A stretch of 64,000 nt of DNA, taken from assembly GCF_014384745.1 (NCBI RefSeq), contig NZ_JACRSO010000003.1:1-64000 (forward strand), given 5' to 3'. This DNA is from Luoshenia tenuis. Lineage in GTDB: Bacteria > Bacillota > Clostridia > Christensenellales > GCA-900066905. The notes under the pieces were generated by a model. It worked only from the letters and a program-made list of their open reading frames with translations, did no database searches and had not been told where the DNA came from. Every line of letters begins with the position of its first letter. Position 1 is the first letter of the stretch. Below are positions 32,296 through 39,601 of this stretch, piece by piece. The translations under genes were made by a program, and so were the position numbers.

Positions 32296-33027
32296 TTACT
32301 TATGATAATGCTTATATTGCTCGGTGACCTCTGCCATCGGCCCGCACATCTTGACCTTGCCGTGATCCAGCCACAAAACCCGGTTGCACAGTTTTTCGAT
32401 CTGTTTAATCGCATGAGACACCAAAATAACCGTGGTCCCGCCCCGCATCATCTCGTCTATGCGCCGCTCGCACTTCTCCTGAAACAGGTAATCGCCCACC
32501 GATAGGATCTCGTCCACAATCAAAATATCCGGCGTCACCACCGTGGCGATGGCGAACCCCAGCCGGGCCACCATACCGGAGGAAAAGTTTTTGACGGCTA
32601 CATCCTGAAATTCCCGCAGTTCGGCAAAGTCGATGATCTCATCATACTTGCTCTTGATAAAATCCGGCGAATAGCCCAGCACCGTCGCGTTTAAAAATAC
32701 GTTTTCCCGGGCGGTCAATTCCATATCAAAGCCCGCGCCCAATTCGATCAGCGGGGCAATGGTGCCATCCACCACCACGCTGCCCTCAGAGGGGGCGATA
32801 ATGCCGGAGATGATCTTGAGGATGGTGCTCTTTCCCGCGCCGTTAAAGCCTACGATGCCGAAAACATCGCCCTTGGCGATCTCAAAGGATACGTTATCCA
32901 GCGCCACGAACTTTTCAAACATCAGCTGGTGTTTAACAAGCTTGATAAAATATTCCTTGAGGCTGTCCACCTTCTCTTTAGGAAGGTTGAAGTTCATGGT
33001 CACGTTTTTTACTTCTACCACGTTCAT
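32296..33027 (-). CDS. ABC transporter ATPase, polysaccharide/teichoic acid export type
   Basis: This 243-residue ATPase has Walker A GFNGAGKST, signature NFSSGMVARLGFA, Walker B ILIVDEILSVGD and the switch His in LVSHAIKQ. The N-terminal insert before the P loop and the ENVFLNATVLG stretch fit the Wzt/TagH group, which exports O-antigen or wall teichoic acid. It ends soon after the NBD, so the C-terminal carbohydrate-binding domain of some Wzt proteins is absent. It is 15 nt downstream of its permease gene. No glycosyltransferase genes are adjacent. Confidence 0.9.
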   Translation of the reverse strand: MNVVEVKNVTMNFNLPKEKVDSLKEYFIKLVKHQLMFEKFVALDNVSFEIAKGDVFGIVGFNGAGKSTILKIISGIIAPSEGSVVVDGTIAPLIELGAGFDMELTARENVFLNATVLGYSPDFIKSKYDEIIDFAELREFQDVAVKNFSSGMVARLGFAIATVVTPDILIVDEILSVGDYLFQEKCERRIDEMMRGGTTVILVSHAIKQIEKLCNRVLWLDHGKVKMCGPMAEVTEQYKHYHK

Positions 33028-33042
33028 CTTAACTCGTTCTCC

Positions 33043-33825
33043 CTAAATATGAAGGATGAAGTTGCGCTGCAACTTACGGAATACCAATACGCCTACGATC
33101 AATGCCCCGCCCGCAAACAGCATGCAGATCAGGTTATCGGTCAACCCGGGGACGACGCCGTTCATCATAATGTTGCGGTTATAGGTCACAAAGTGATAGA
33201 GTGGGTTGAATTTGAAAACCGTCAGCATAAATGCGGGGATCGCCTGCGGATCGACAGGGTAAAAAATCGGCGTTAGATACATCCAGGCCGTCAGCACCAC
33301 GCCGTACAGGTGCAGGATATCGCGAAAATATACGGTAAGTGCCGATAGCAGCAATCCCATCCCCAGCGCAAAACAGAATGTATAGATGATGGGTATTGGG
33401 AACAGCAGCGCCGTCCAATGGATAGGCGTTTGGGTCACCGCATAGATCAGGGCCATGGCGATGAGAGAAAAAAGCATATTCACCAGGGCAAAGGTCACCT
33501 TTTCCAAAGGAAAGATGTACTTTGGAATATACACTTTTTTGATCAGGGCACTGGCCTCTAGTATCGAGGAATTACACATGTTCGTCGCCTCGGAGAAGAA
33601 GTTGAACAGCGTGTAGCCCGTCAAATAATAGACCGGGAAATGTTCGATATTAAACTTAAAGATATTGGAGAATACGGCGGTAATGACCAGCATCATCAAA
33701 AGCGGATTGAGCACGCTCCACAGGATGCCCAGCACCGAACGGCGGTATTTCACCTTTAAGTCCCGCCCGATCAGATTAAATAGCAGATGCCTGTATTTTA
33801 CAAACATCGCTAAAGACTGTTTCAA
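33043..33825 (-). CDS. ABC-2 type permease, polysaccharide export
   Basis: This 260-residue membrane protein has about six hydrophobic segments and the Wzm/TagG signature near the N terminus (LIGRDLKVKYRRSVLGILWSVLNPLL). It forms the membrane channel for the ATPase encoded downstream. The best start is TTG at 33825, because AGGAGG stands 8 nt before it and no ATG occurs until codon 7. Substrate is inferred only from family: a lipid-linked polysaccharide or teichoic acid. Confidence 0.9.
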   Translation of the reverse strand: MKQSLAMFVKYRHLLFNLIGRDLKVKYRRSVLGILWSVLNPLLMMLVITAVFSNIFKFNIEHFPVYYLTGYTLFNFFSEATNMCNSSILEASALIKKVYIPKYIFPLEKVTFALVNMLFSLIAMALIYAVTQTPIHWTALLFPIPIIYTFCFALGMGLLLSALTVYFRDILHLYGVVLTAWMYLTPIFYPVDPQAIPAFMLTVFKFNPLYHFVTYNRNIMMNGVVPGLTDNLICMLFAGGALIVGVLVFRKLQRNFILHI

Positions 33826-33869
33826 ATTTAAAACCTCCTAATAGTGGCCGTTTACGCTTTTCGCCCCTC

Positions 33870-33878
33870 ATTATACCA
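33870..33878 (-). promoter_or_regulatory. Extended -10 promoter of the ABC exporter operon
   Basis: On the minus strand there is TGGTATAAT (TATAAT at 33870-33875), about 45 nt before the permease start. No clear -35 is present. The rest of the 33826-34034 gap is AT-rich and holds no gene. Confidence 0.5.
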
Positions 33879-34028
33879 CCCTTTACAAAAAATGTATATT
33901 TCTTCGTAAAGGGACGCGGATGAAAAAGGACAGTTTATTCATTATACAAAAACCCCTTTGTTTTCACAAGAGATAGATTTTTTCATCCGCTCTTAGGGTA
34001 CCCGCAATCGGTACAATTATCGGCCATG

Positions 34029-34053
34029 AAAAAAGGCCGGCTTTCCGCCGGCC
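34029..34053 (-). terminator. Terminator of the amidotransferase gene
   Basis: A 7-bp GC stem (34035-34041 with 34047-34053) is followed on the minus strand by a run of T, 17 nt after the stop codon. Confidence 0.85.
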
Positions 34054-34070
34054 CTTAAAATATTTTGATA

Positions 34071-34745
34071 TTACCTTATGCACTGCGCCACAAAGTAGCG
34101 GAACAGCGGCGCCATAGGCTGGCCCGCGCCGCCTTCCTTTTCCGGGTGCCACTGTACCCCATACAGGTTACGCCTCCCGTCGCTTACCGCCTCGATCGTC
34201 CCGTCCGCAGCGCAGGCGGCGCATTGCAGGCCTACGCCCAGCCGCCCTACTGCTTGGTGATGAAAGCTGTTTACCTCAATCTTTCCATAGGGAAAGATCG
34301 CGCTTAAAAAACTTTCCTCAGGCCAGGTGATCTCATGGCGTACGTTGGCGTGCTTGACCCCTCGCATTTGGGGCAGATCTTGTATCAAATCTCCCCCCAA
34401 CGCCACATTCAGCGTCTGTATCCCGCGGCAGATGCCCAAAACCGGCTTGCCTGCCTCCAAAAAAGCCCGGGTCAGCCAGAGTTCGGTATCATCCCTTCCG
34501 GAAGACACCAGCTCTGTCTTCTCATGGCGCGTTTGGCCATAGCGCGCCGGGTCCATATCCCCGCCGCCGGCCAAGATCAGCCCATCCAGCCGCTGCGCGA
34601 GCCCCTCTGCCGCCGCCTCGCCGCAGCGCCATAATAATACGGGCTGCGCCCCAGCATCCTCTACGGATTGGTGGTAATCCATACGCAGCTGAATATGGGT
34701 GCCGCTGTCCGAATCGCTGGTGGTGATGCCGATCAAAGGCCGCAT
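34071..34745 (-). CDS. Class I glutamine amidotransferase-like (gamma-glutamyl-GABA hydrolase, PuuD family)
   Basis: This 224-residue protein has the class I GATase triad: nucleophile Cys in LGICRGIQTLN and His/Glu in YGVQWHPEK, with the family motif NSFHHQAV. The N terminus PLIGITTSDS and the GGGDMDPARYG loop fit the C26 peptidase PuuD group, which cleaves gamma-glutamyl amides. No putrescine pathway genes are adjacent, so the substrate is open. It is transcribed alone. Confidence 0.87.
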   Translation of the reverse strand: MRPLIGITTSDSDSGTHIQLRMDYHQSVEDAGAQPVLLWRCGEAAAEGLAQRLDGLILAGGGDMDPARYGQTRHEKTELVSSGRDDTELWLTRAFLEAGKPVLGICRGIQTLNVALGGDLIQDLPQMRGVKHANVRHEITWPEESFLSAIFPYGKIEVNSFHHQAVGRLGVGLQCAACAADGTIEAVSDGRRNLYGVQWHPEKEGGAGQPMAPLFRYFVAQCIR

Positions 34746-34838
34746 AGTTTCCCTCCTTAACTGCTTACGCCATCAGGCGCGATCCCCGCCATGGGGGGTA
34801 ATATACGCTCAGCAGTCCACTTCGGATCATACTTTTCT

Positions 34839-35669
34839 CTATTCTTCGCCATTGATCTTGCGCAGGATCCGCTGTTTGTCCTGTAACAGGTCCCTCAGTT
34901 TTGCCACCTCTTTATCATCTTTACCCTTACCTCCGTCAAACGCCGTTTTGTTAAGAATCTCGTACACTTCGGCGATCTCCTTTGTCTTTTGCGGATCCTT
35001 CTCTTTTAAAAGCCCCAAATTTTCAAGTGAAGTTACCCCCTCGTTAGTCACGATCAAGTGATCCAGTAGCCGCACCCCGCCTGCAGAAAGGGTATTCATC
35101 ACATCATAGGTTACGGCAAGATCGCCGCTGGAGGGGGTCCTGCTCCCACCCGGGTGATTGTGAGCGATAATGACCGATACTGCCCGGTGGCGCATGGCGC
35201 CTTCCAACACCTTGCGGGATTGGATGCCTACCTGGTTGGCAATACCGCTGCCCAATATTTCATAGTGGATCAAACGGCTTCGGGTATCCAGATACAGGCT
35301 AACACACCGTTCCTCCGGCAGGCCTTTAAGCAATTCATATACAAATAGGCTGGACGAAGTCGAATCCCCCAACAAGGGGCGCTTTTCAAACCGCTCCAGT
35401 TCATAGCGCCGCAATACCTGCGGCAGCATCGTCAAAAACACCGCCGCATTCGGGCCGATACCCGGCACCTTTTGCAACTCATCTGCGTTGGCGTCCAGCA
35501 CGCCCCGCAAAGAACCGAATTGCTCCAGCAGCGCATGGGCTATTTCATTGGTATTCTGTCTGGGGATACAATAGTATAACAAAACCTCGATGATCTCATG
35601 TTCTTCAAAATTTTCTATTCCGCCCGAAAGCAGTTTATCCCGCATGCGGTTCCGGTGCCCTTCGTGCAC
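34839..35669 (-). CDS. radC: RadC-family JAB-domain protein
   Basis: This protein of about 277 residues has a helix-hairpin-helix region near the N terminus (VPGIGPNAAVF) and a C-terminal JAB/MPN domain with the metal motif AHNHPGGSRTPSSGD. It also has an extra C-terminal charged helical tail. RadC is often listed as a DNA repair protein, but the enzymatic role is not established. GTG at 35669 has GAGGGG 8 nt upstream; a GTG three codons earlier lies too close to that site. It is a single gene. Confidence 0.9.
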   Translation of the reverse strand: MHEGHRNRMRDKLLSGGIENFEEHEIIEVLLYYCIPRQNTNEIAHALLEQFGSLRGVLDANADELQKVPGIGPNAAVFLTMLPQVLRRYELERFEKRPLLGDSTSSSLFVYELLKGLPEERCVSLYLDTRSRLIHYEILGSGIANQVGIQSRKVLEGAMRHRAVSVIIAHNHPGGSRTPSSGDLAVTYDVMNTLSAGGVRLLDHLIVTNEGVTSLENLGLLKEKDPQKTKEIAEVYEILNKTAFDGGKGKDDKEVAKLRDLLQDKQRILRKINGEE

Positions 35670-35827
35670 GTGGCCCACCCCTCTTTCGTATCGCTTCCCA
35701 ATTTTAACGCCTGCATTGCGGCATATGTCTGCCCCGGTCTGCGGCGTATATCTGTATATTCTTTTGTATTATTCTAACATCAACCAAAATTCGATACAAG
35801 CTGTCCGTTTTCATAAGGGCCGGTTCA

Positions 35828-35857
35828 TTGACAGGCGCACGCCGGGGAGTCTATACT
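35828..35857 (+). promoter_or_regulatory. Promoter of pepV
   Basis: A consensus TTGACA (35828-35833), an 18-nt spacer and TATACT (35852-35857) lie 36 nt before the pepV start. Confidence 0.7.
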
Positions 35858-35893
35858 GAAATCAACAGAAAAATAACCTTTTAGGAGGCGCCT

Positions 35894-37303
35894 ATGGATC
35901 GCTTAAATCAATACCTTGAGCAGCACCGCGACCAGATCGTCACCCAGTTGCAGGGGTTGTGCCGCATCCCCTCGGTGGAGGGCCAGCCGCTGCCCGGCAA
36001 GCCCTTTGGGCAGGCCTGCGACGATGCGCTGAATTACATGTTGAACCTTTCCTCCAGCCTGGGCTTTAAGACCGGCAATGTGGATGGCTATGCCGGCTGG
36101 GCCGAGTATGGCGAAGGGGATGAGACGCTGGGTATCCTCTGCCATTTGGATGTAGTGCCGGAGGGCGAGGGCTGGAGCGTGCCCCCCTATGAGGCCGTGG
36201 TAAAGGATGGGCGCGTCTATGCCCGCGGCGCGGATGATAATAAGGGGCCCACCATCGCATCGCTTTACGCCATGAAGGCCGTAATGGAGAGCGGCGCGCG
36301 CTTTACCCGCAAGGTGCGCTTTATCTTCGGCATCAACGAGGAAACCGGTTGGAAGGACATGGCTTACTACGCCCAGAAATTGCCCATGCCGGACCTGGGT
36401 ATCGTGCCGGACGGGGTATTCCCCCTGATCAATACGGAAAAGGGCGTGGTCCATTTCAGCATCAAAAAGGCCTTTGATGAAGATGATGTGCGTGCCTGCC
36501 CGGTGATCTCCATCAGCGCGGGTACTGTAGCCAATGTCGTGCCGGAAAAGGCCAGCGCAACCCTGCGCCTGGATGGGATCGATCAAGACCTGTTACGCGC
36601 CGCCGCTAAAGCCGTGGCGCAGGATCGCAAGCTGATCGCCACGATGAAAAAGGAAGATGGGGTGCTGCATCTGCTCTTTGAGGGCAAAAGCGCCCACGGC
36701 GCCTCTCCAGATGAGGGCAATAACGCCGCAGCCGGCCTGCTTTTGTGCCTGGAAAAAGTGCTGGGACGGGATAGCGTGGCCTCGGCGATCCGTCTACTTT
36801 CCGCCCAGGCCATCGATACCGACGGCGCTGGCCTGCAGATCAAGCTGCATGACGATGTTTCGGGCGATCTTACCTGCAACCTGGGCGTTCTGCGCTATGA
36901 GAGCGGCGTGCTGGAGGCCATTGTGGATATCCGCTTCCCCATCACCTTTGATGAGGAAAAGGACATCCGGCAGAATATCCTCTCCGCGCTTTCCCCCTGC
37001 GGCTTTGAGGTAACTAAACTCCATGGACACGCCCCCTTGCATATGCCCAAGGATCACCCCCTGATCCAAACGCTGCTCAAAGTTTATGAGGAGCAGACCG
37101 GTCTTGAGGGGTATACCGTGACTATCGGCGGGGGCACCTATGCCCGTGCGCTGAAAAACGCGGTCGCCTTTGGCTTCAGCCTGCCCGGTAAAGAGGGTGT
37201 GGCGCACCAGAAGGACGAATATGTGGAGATCGACAGCCTGCTTTTGGGCGCCCGGGTCTATGCGCACGCCATCGCGGCGCTTGCTACCGACGGTGTAAAT
37301 TGA
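35894..37303 (+). CDS. pepV: M20-family dipeptidase, PepV type
   Basis: This 469-residue cytoplasmic zinc dipeptidase has the metal motifs LCHLDVVPEGEGW and RGADDNKGP, the catalytic and ligand glutamates in FGINEETGWKD and the late His in GVAHQKDEYV. The lid domain between is complete. PepV enzymes hydrolyse Xaa-dipeptides during peptide use. AGGAGG lies 8 nt before the ATG. A terminator separates it from ychF. Confidence 0.93.
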   Translation: MDRLNQYLEQHRDQIVTQLQGLCRIPSVEGQPLPGKPFGQACDDALNYMLNLSSSLGFKTGNVDGYAGWAEYGEGDETLGILCHLDVVPEGEGWSVPPYEAVVKDGRVYARGADDNKGPTIASLYAMKAVMESGARFTRKVRFIFGINEETGWKDMAYYAQKLPMPDLGIVPDGVFPLINTEKGVVHFSIKKAFDEDDVRACPVISISAGTVANVVPEKASATLRLDGIDQDLLRAAAKAVAQDRKLIATMKKEDGVLHLLFEGKSAHGASPDEGNNAAAGLLLCLEKVLGRDSVASAIRLLSAQAIDTDGAGLQIKLHDDVSGDLTCNLGVLRYESGVLEAIVDIRFPITFDEEKDIRQNILSALSPCGFEVTKLHGHAPLHMPKDHPLIQTLLKVYEEQTGLEGYTVTIGGGTYARALKNAVAFGFSLPGKEGVAHQKDEYVEIDSLLLGARVYAHAIAALATDGVN

Positions 37304-37337
37304 TTGCATTGCCAAACCCGGGATTAAAGCTTATAAT

Positions 37338-37375
37338 AAATGGAGTGCCTTACCGCTAAGGCACTCCATTTTTGT
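37338..37375 (+). terminator. Terminator of pepV
   Basis: A 14-15-bp perfect stem (37338-37352 with 37357-37371) with a CCGC loop is followed by T residues. Confidence 0.88.
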
Positions 37376-37403
37376 ATAGAACGCAATAAAGGAGTTTTAA
37401 ACC

Positions 37404-38498
37404 ATGAAACTTGGTATCGTGGGCCTGCCCAACGTGGGCAAGAGCACGCTATTTAACGCCATTACCCGCGCCGGTGCAGAGGCCGCCAACTATCCTTTTT
37501 GTACGATCGATCCCAACGTGGGCGTGGTCGCCGTGCCCGATCCCAGGTTAAAGGTATTGGGCGACCTGTATGATACGGAGAAGATCACCCCCGCGGTGAT
37601 CGAGTTTGTGGATATCGCAGGCCTGGTGCGGGGCGCCAGCCGGGGCGAGGGGCTGGGCAACAAATTCTTAAGCCATATCCGCGAGGTGGACGCCATCGTG
37701 CACGTCGTGCGCTGCTTTGAGGACCCCAATGTCGTCCATGTGGATGGCAGCGTCGACCCGCTGCGGGATGTGGAAACCATCCAGCTGGAGCTCATTCTGT
37801 CAGACCTTGAGGCCGTTGAAAAGCGCATGGACCGCGCGCGCAAGGCCCTTAAGGGCGATAAATCCCAACAGGGCCTGATCGATTTGCTGGAAAAGCTGAA
37901 AAAGGTGCTGGAAGAGGGAAAATCCGCCCGGGTCGCGGATCTTTCAGATGAAGAGCGTGAGATGATGGACGAGCTGTTCCTGCTCTCCTCCAAACCCGTG
38001 ATCTATGCGGCCAATATTGCCGAAGGCGATGTGGGCAAGGCGATCGATGAGCTGCCCCCCGTCAAGGCGTTGAACGATTATGCCCAGCAGGAGCATAGCG
38101 GGCTGATCACGATCTCCGCCCAGATCGAAAGCGAGATCTCCCAGATGGAGGACGATGAAAAGCAGCTGTTCTTAGAGGAACTGGGGCTGAAAGAATCGGG
38201 GCTGGATCAGCTGGTCACCGCAGGTTATGCCCTTTTGGGGCTGATCAGCTACCTGACCGCGGGCAAAAAAGAGGTGCGCGCCTGGACCATCACCAAAGGG
38301 ACCAAAGCGCCGCAGGCTGCCGGGAAGATCCATACGGATTTTGAAAAGGGATTTATCCGCGCCGAGATCGTCAATTACGACGACCTGATCGCCTGTGGAT
38401 CGATGACCGCCGCCCGCGAAAAGGGCCTGGTCCGCAGCGAGGGCCGCGATTATGTAATGCAGGAGGGGGATGTGGTCCTCTTCCGCTTCAACGTGTGA
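37404..38498 (+). CDS. ychF: Ribosome-associated ATPase/GTPase YchF
   Basis: This 364-residue Obg-family protein starts with G1 GLPNVGKST, has G3 DIAGLVRGAS and the altered G4 (AANIAEGD instead of NKxD) that gives YchF its ATP preference. A coiled-coil insertion follows G3 (about residues 130-170). The C-terminal TGS domain includes RAWTITKGTKAPQAAGKIHTDFEKGF. It is near-universal and linked to translation and stress response. GGAG lies upstream of the ATG. Confidence 0.96.
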   Translation: MKLGIVGLPNVGKSTLFNAITRAGAEAANYPFCTIDPNVGVVAVPDPRLKVLGDLYDTEKITPAVIEFVDIAGLVRGASRGEGLGNKFLSHIREVDAIVHVVRCFEDPNVVHVDGSVDPLRDVETIQLELILSDLEAVEKRMDRARKALKGDKSQQGLIDLLEKLKKVLEEGKSARVADLSDEEREMMDELFLLSSKPVIYAANIAEGDVGKAIDELPPVKALNDYAQQEHSGLITISAQIESEISQMEDDEKQLFLEELGLKESGLDQLVTAGYALLGLISYLTAGKKEVRAWTITKGTKAPQAAGKIHTDFEKGFIRAEIVNYDDLIACGSMTAAREKGLVRSEGRDYVMQEGDVVLFRFNV

Positions 38499-38520
38499 TC
38501 TTAAAAAATTTAAATACAAA

Positions 38521-38548
38521 AAAGGGCGGCTAAAGCCGCCCTTTGCTT
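38521..38548. terminator. Bidirectional terminator between ychF and the VanY-type gene
   Basis: A 10-bp stem (38521-38530 with 38535-38544) with a TAAA loop lies between convergent genes, A-rich before and T-rich after. Confidence 0.8.
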
Positions 38549-39420
38549 TATCCTTTTAGCGCCCTGATATATTCTTCCAGGCAGAGTTTGTTTTCCGTAA
38601 TGCACCGCGCATGCTCCTTTCCCACATAGCGGATGTGCCAGGGTTCGCTTGCAATGCCGGTGATCTCCTCTTTATCCGGGGGAAAGCGAATGATAAATCC
38701 ATATTCAGCACAATGCTGTTTGATCCATTTTTCATTCTGGGTGCCTTCAAAATCGTACAAGCTGGTGGTATTGCGGATCATCAGGTCAAAGGCCAATCCG
38801 GTCTCGTGCTCGCTTTCTCCCGGCCGGGCCAGCGTCCGGTTGGCCAGCTGTTCCGCCTGCGCTCTGGAATAGCCCTGATTGGTATACTTCTTAATTTCTT
38901 CTTTAAACAGCGTCTCCTGCTTTTTATAGCTGCGGTAGGCGCTCTGTACGACGAAATTGTGGAAGCCTGCTTCCTGTGCCGCGGCAAACATCTCGTTTAA
39001 GGCCAGCACCGCCTCCCTATTTCCCTGCAGGTTGCTGTAGCCAAGCGCATAGCTGCCGTTTCCATACTCGCGGATGCTGACCAGATCCTGCGCGCCATTC
39101 TGGGCCATCTTGCACGTATGATTGACCAAGGTCAGGCAATAAGCCGTTGCCGCCTGCGGATCGGGGCTGATGCCCTGCACCGGCTGCGCCGTCTCCCCAC
39201 TGCTCTGCGCGGCGTCTGCGCCCTTCGATGTAACATCGTTTGACCGTTGCACGTCATTCTGGGCTGCGGAGGGCTGCTTTTCTCCGCCCGCCAGGGAAGA
39301 GAGCATCCACATAAATACCGCACAACACAGTAACGCCATTAACAATACGACCGTGAACCTGCGGATAAACCGCCTGAACCGCTCTATATCCTTGATATTG
39401 ACTGTCGCACCCTTCTCCAT
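38548..39420 (-). CDS. D-alanyl-D-alanine carboxypeptidase, VanY/M15B family
   Basis: This 290-residue membrane-anchored peptidase has one membrane helix (about residues 22-42), a low-complexity Ser/Gln/Asp linker and an M15 domain. The zinc site is visible as SEHETGLAFD (His and Asp) and SEPWHIRYVG (catalytic Glu and His), with the substrate motif SAYRSYKKQ. It trims terminal D-Ala from peptidoglycan stems. VanY in resistance clusters is a relative, but no vanHAX genes are here, so a housekeeping role is likely. ATG at 39420 is chosen; its ribosome-binding site is weak. Confidence 0.88.
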   Translation of the reverse strand: MEKGATVNIKDIERFRRFIRRFTVVLLMALLCCAVFMWMLSSLAGGEKQPSAAQNDVQRSNDVTSKGADAAQSSGETAQPVQGISPDPQAATAYCLTLVNHTCKMAQNGAQDLVSIREYGNGSYALGYSNLQGNREAVLALNEMFAAAQEAGFHNFVVQSAYRSYKKQETLFKEEIKKYTNQGYSRAQAEQLANRTLARPGESEHETGLAFDLMIRNTTSLYDFEGTQNEKWIKQHCAEYGFIIRFPPDKEEITGIASEPWHIRYVGKEHARCITENKLCLEEYIRALKG

Positions 39421-39552
39421 TTTAACGATCCGCCCGCCCTTTCCATTGGTTTGTGAGCCCAGTCTAACCAAAAGTTTGCACCGACAAATCGCAAAGTTAT
39501 GAACAAGTTGTTAATATTTGTAATAAAGATTTAAAATCTGACAGTATATCAT

Positions 39553-39583
39553 AAAACGCCTGGCAAAATGCCAGGCGTTTTCG
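39553..39583 (-). terminator. Terminator of the gyrA transcript
   Basis: A 12-bp perfect stem (39553-39564 with 39570-39581) lies about 20 nt after the gyrA stop codon, with T residues on the minus-strand side. Confidence 0.75.
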
Positions 39584-39601
39584 TCATACGGCTAATTTAT
39601 A

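Noticed and set aside
38548..39420. Vancomycin resistance locus because of the VanY-type peptidase
   Set aside because: No vanH, vanA, vanX or van-type two-component genes are adjacent. M15B peptidases are common housekeeping enzymes.
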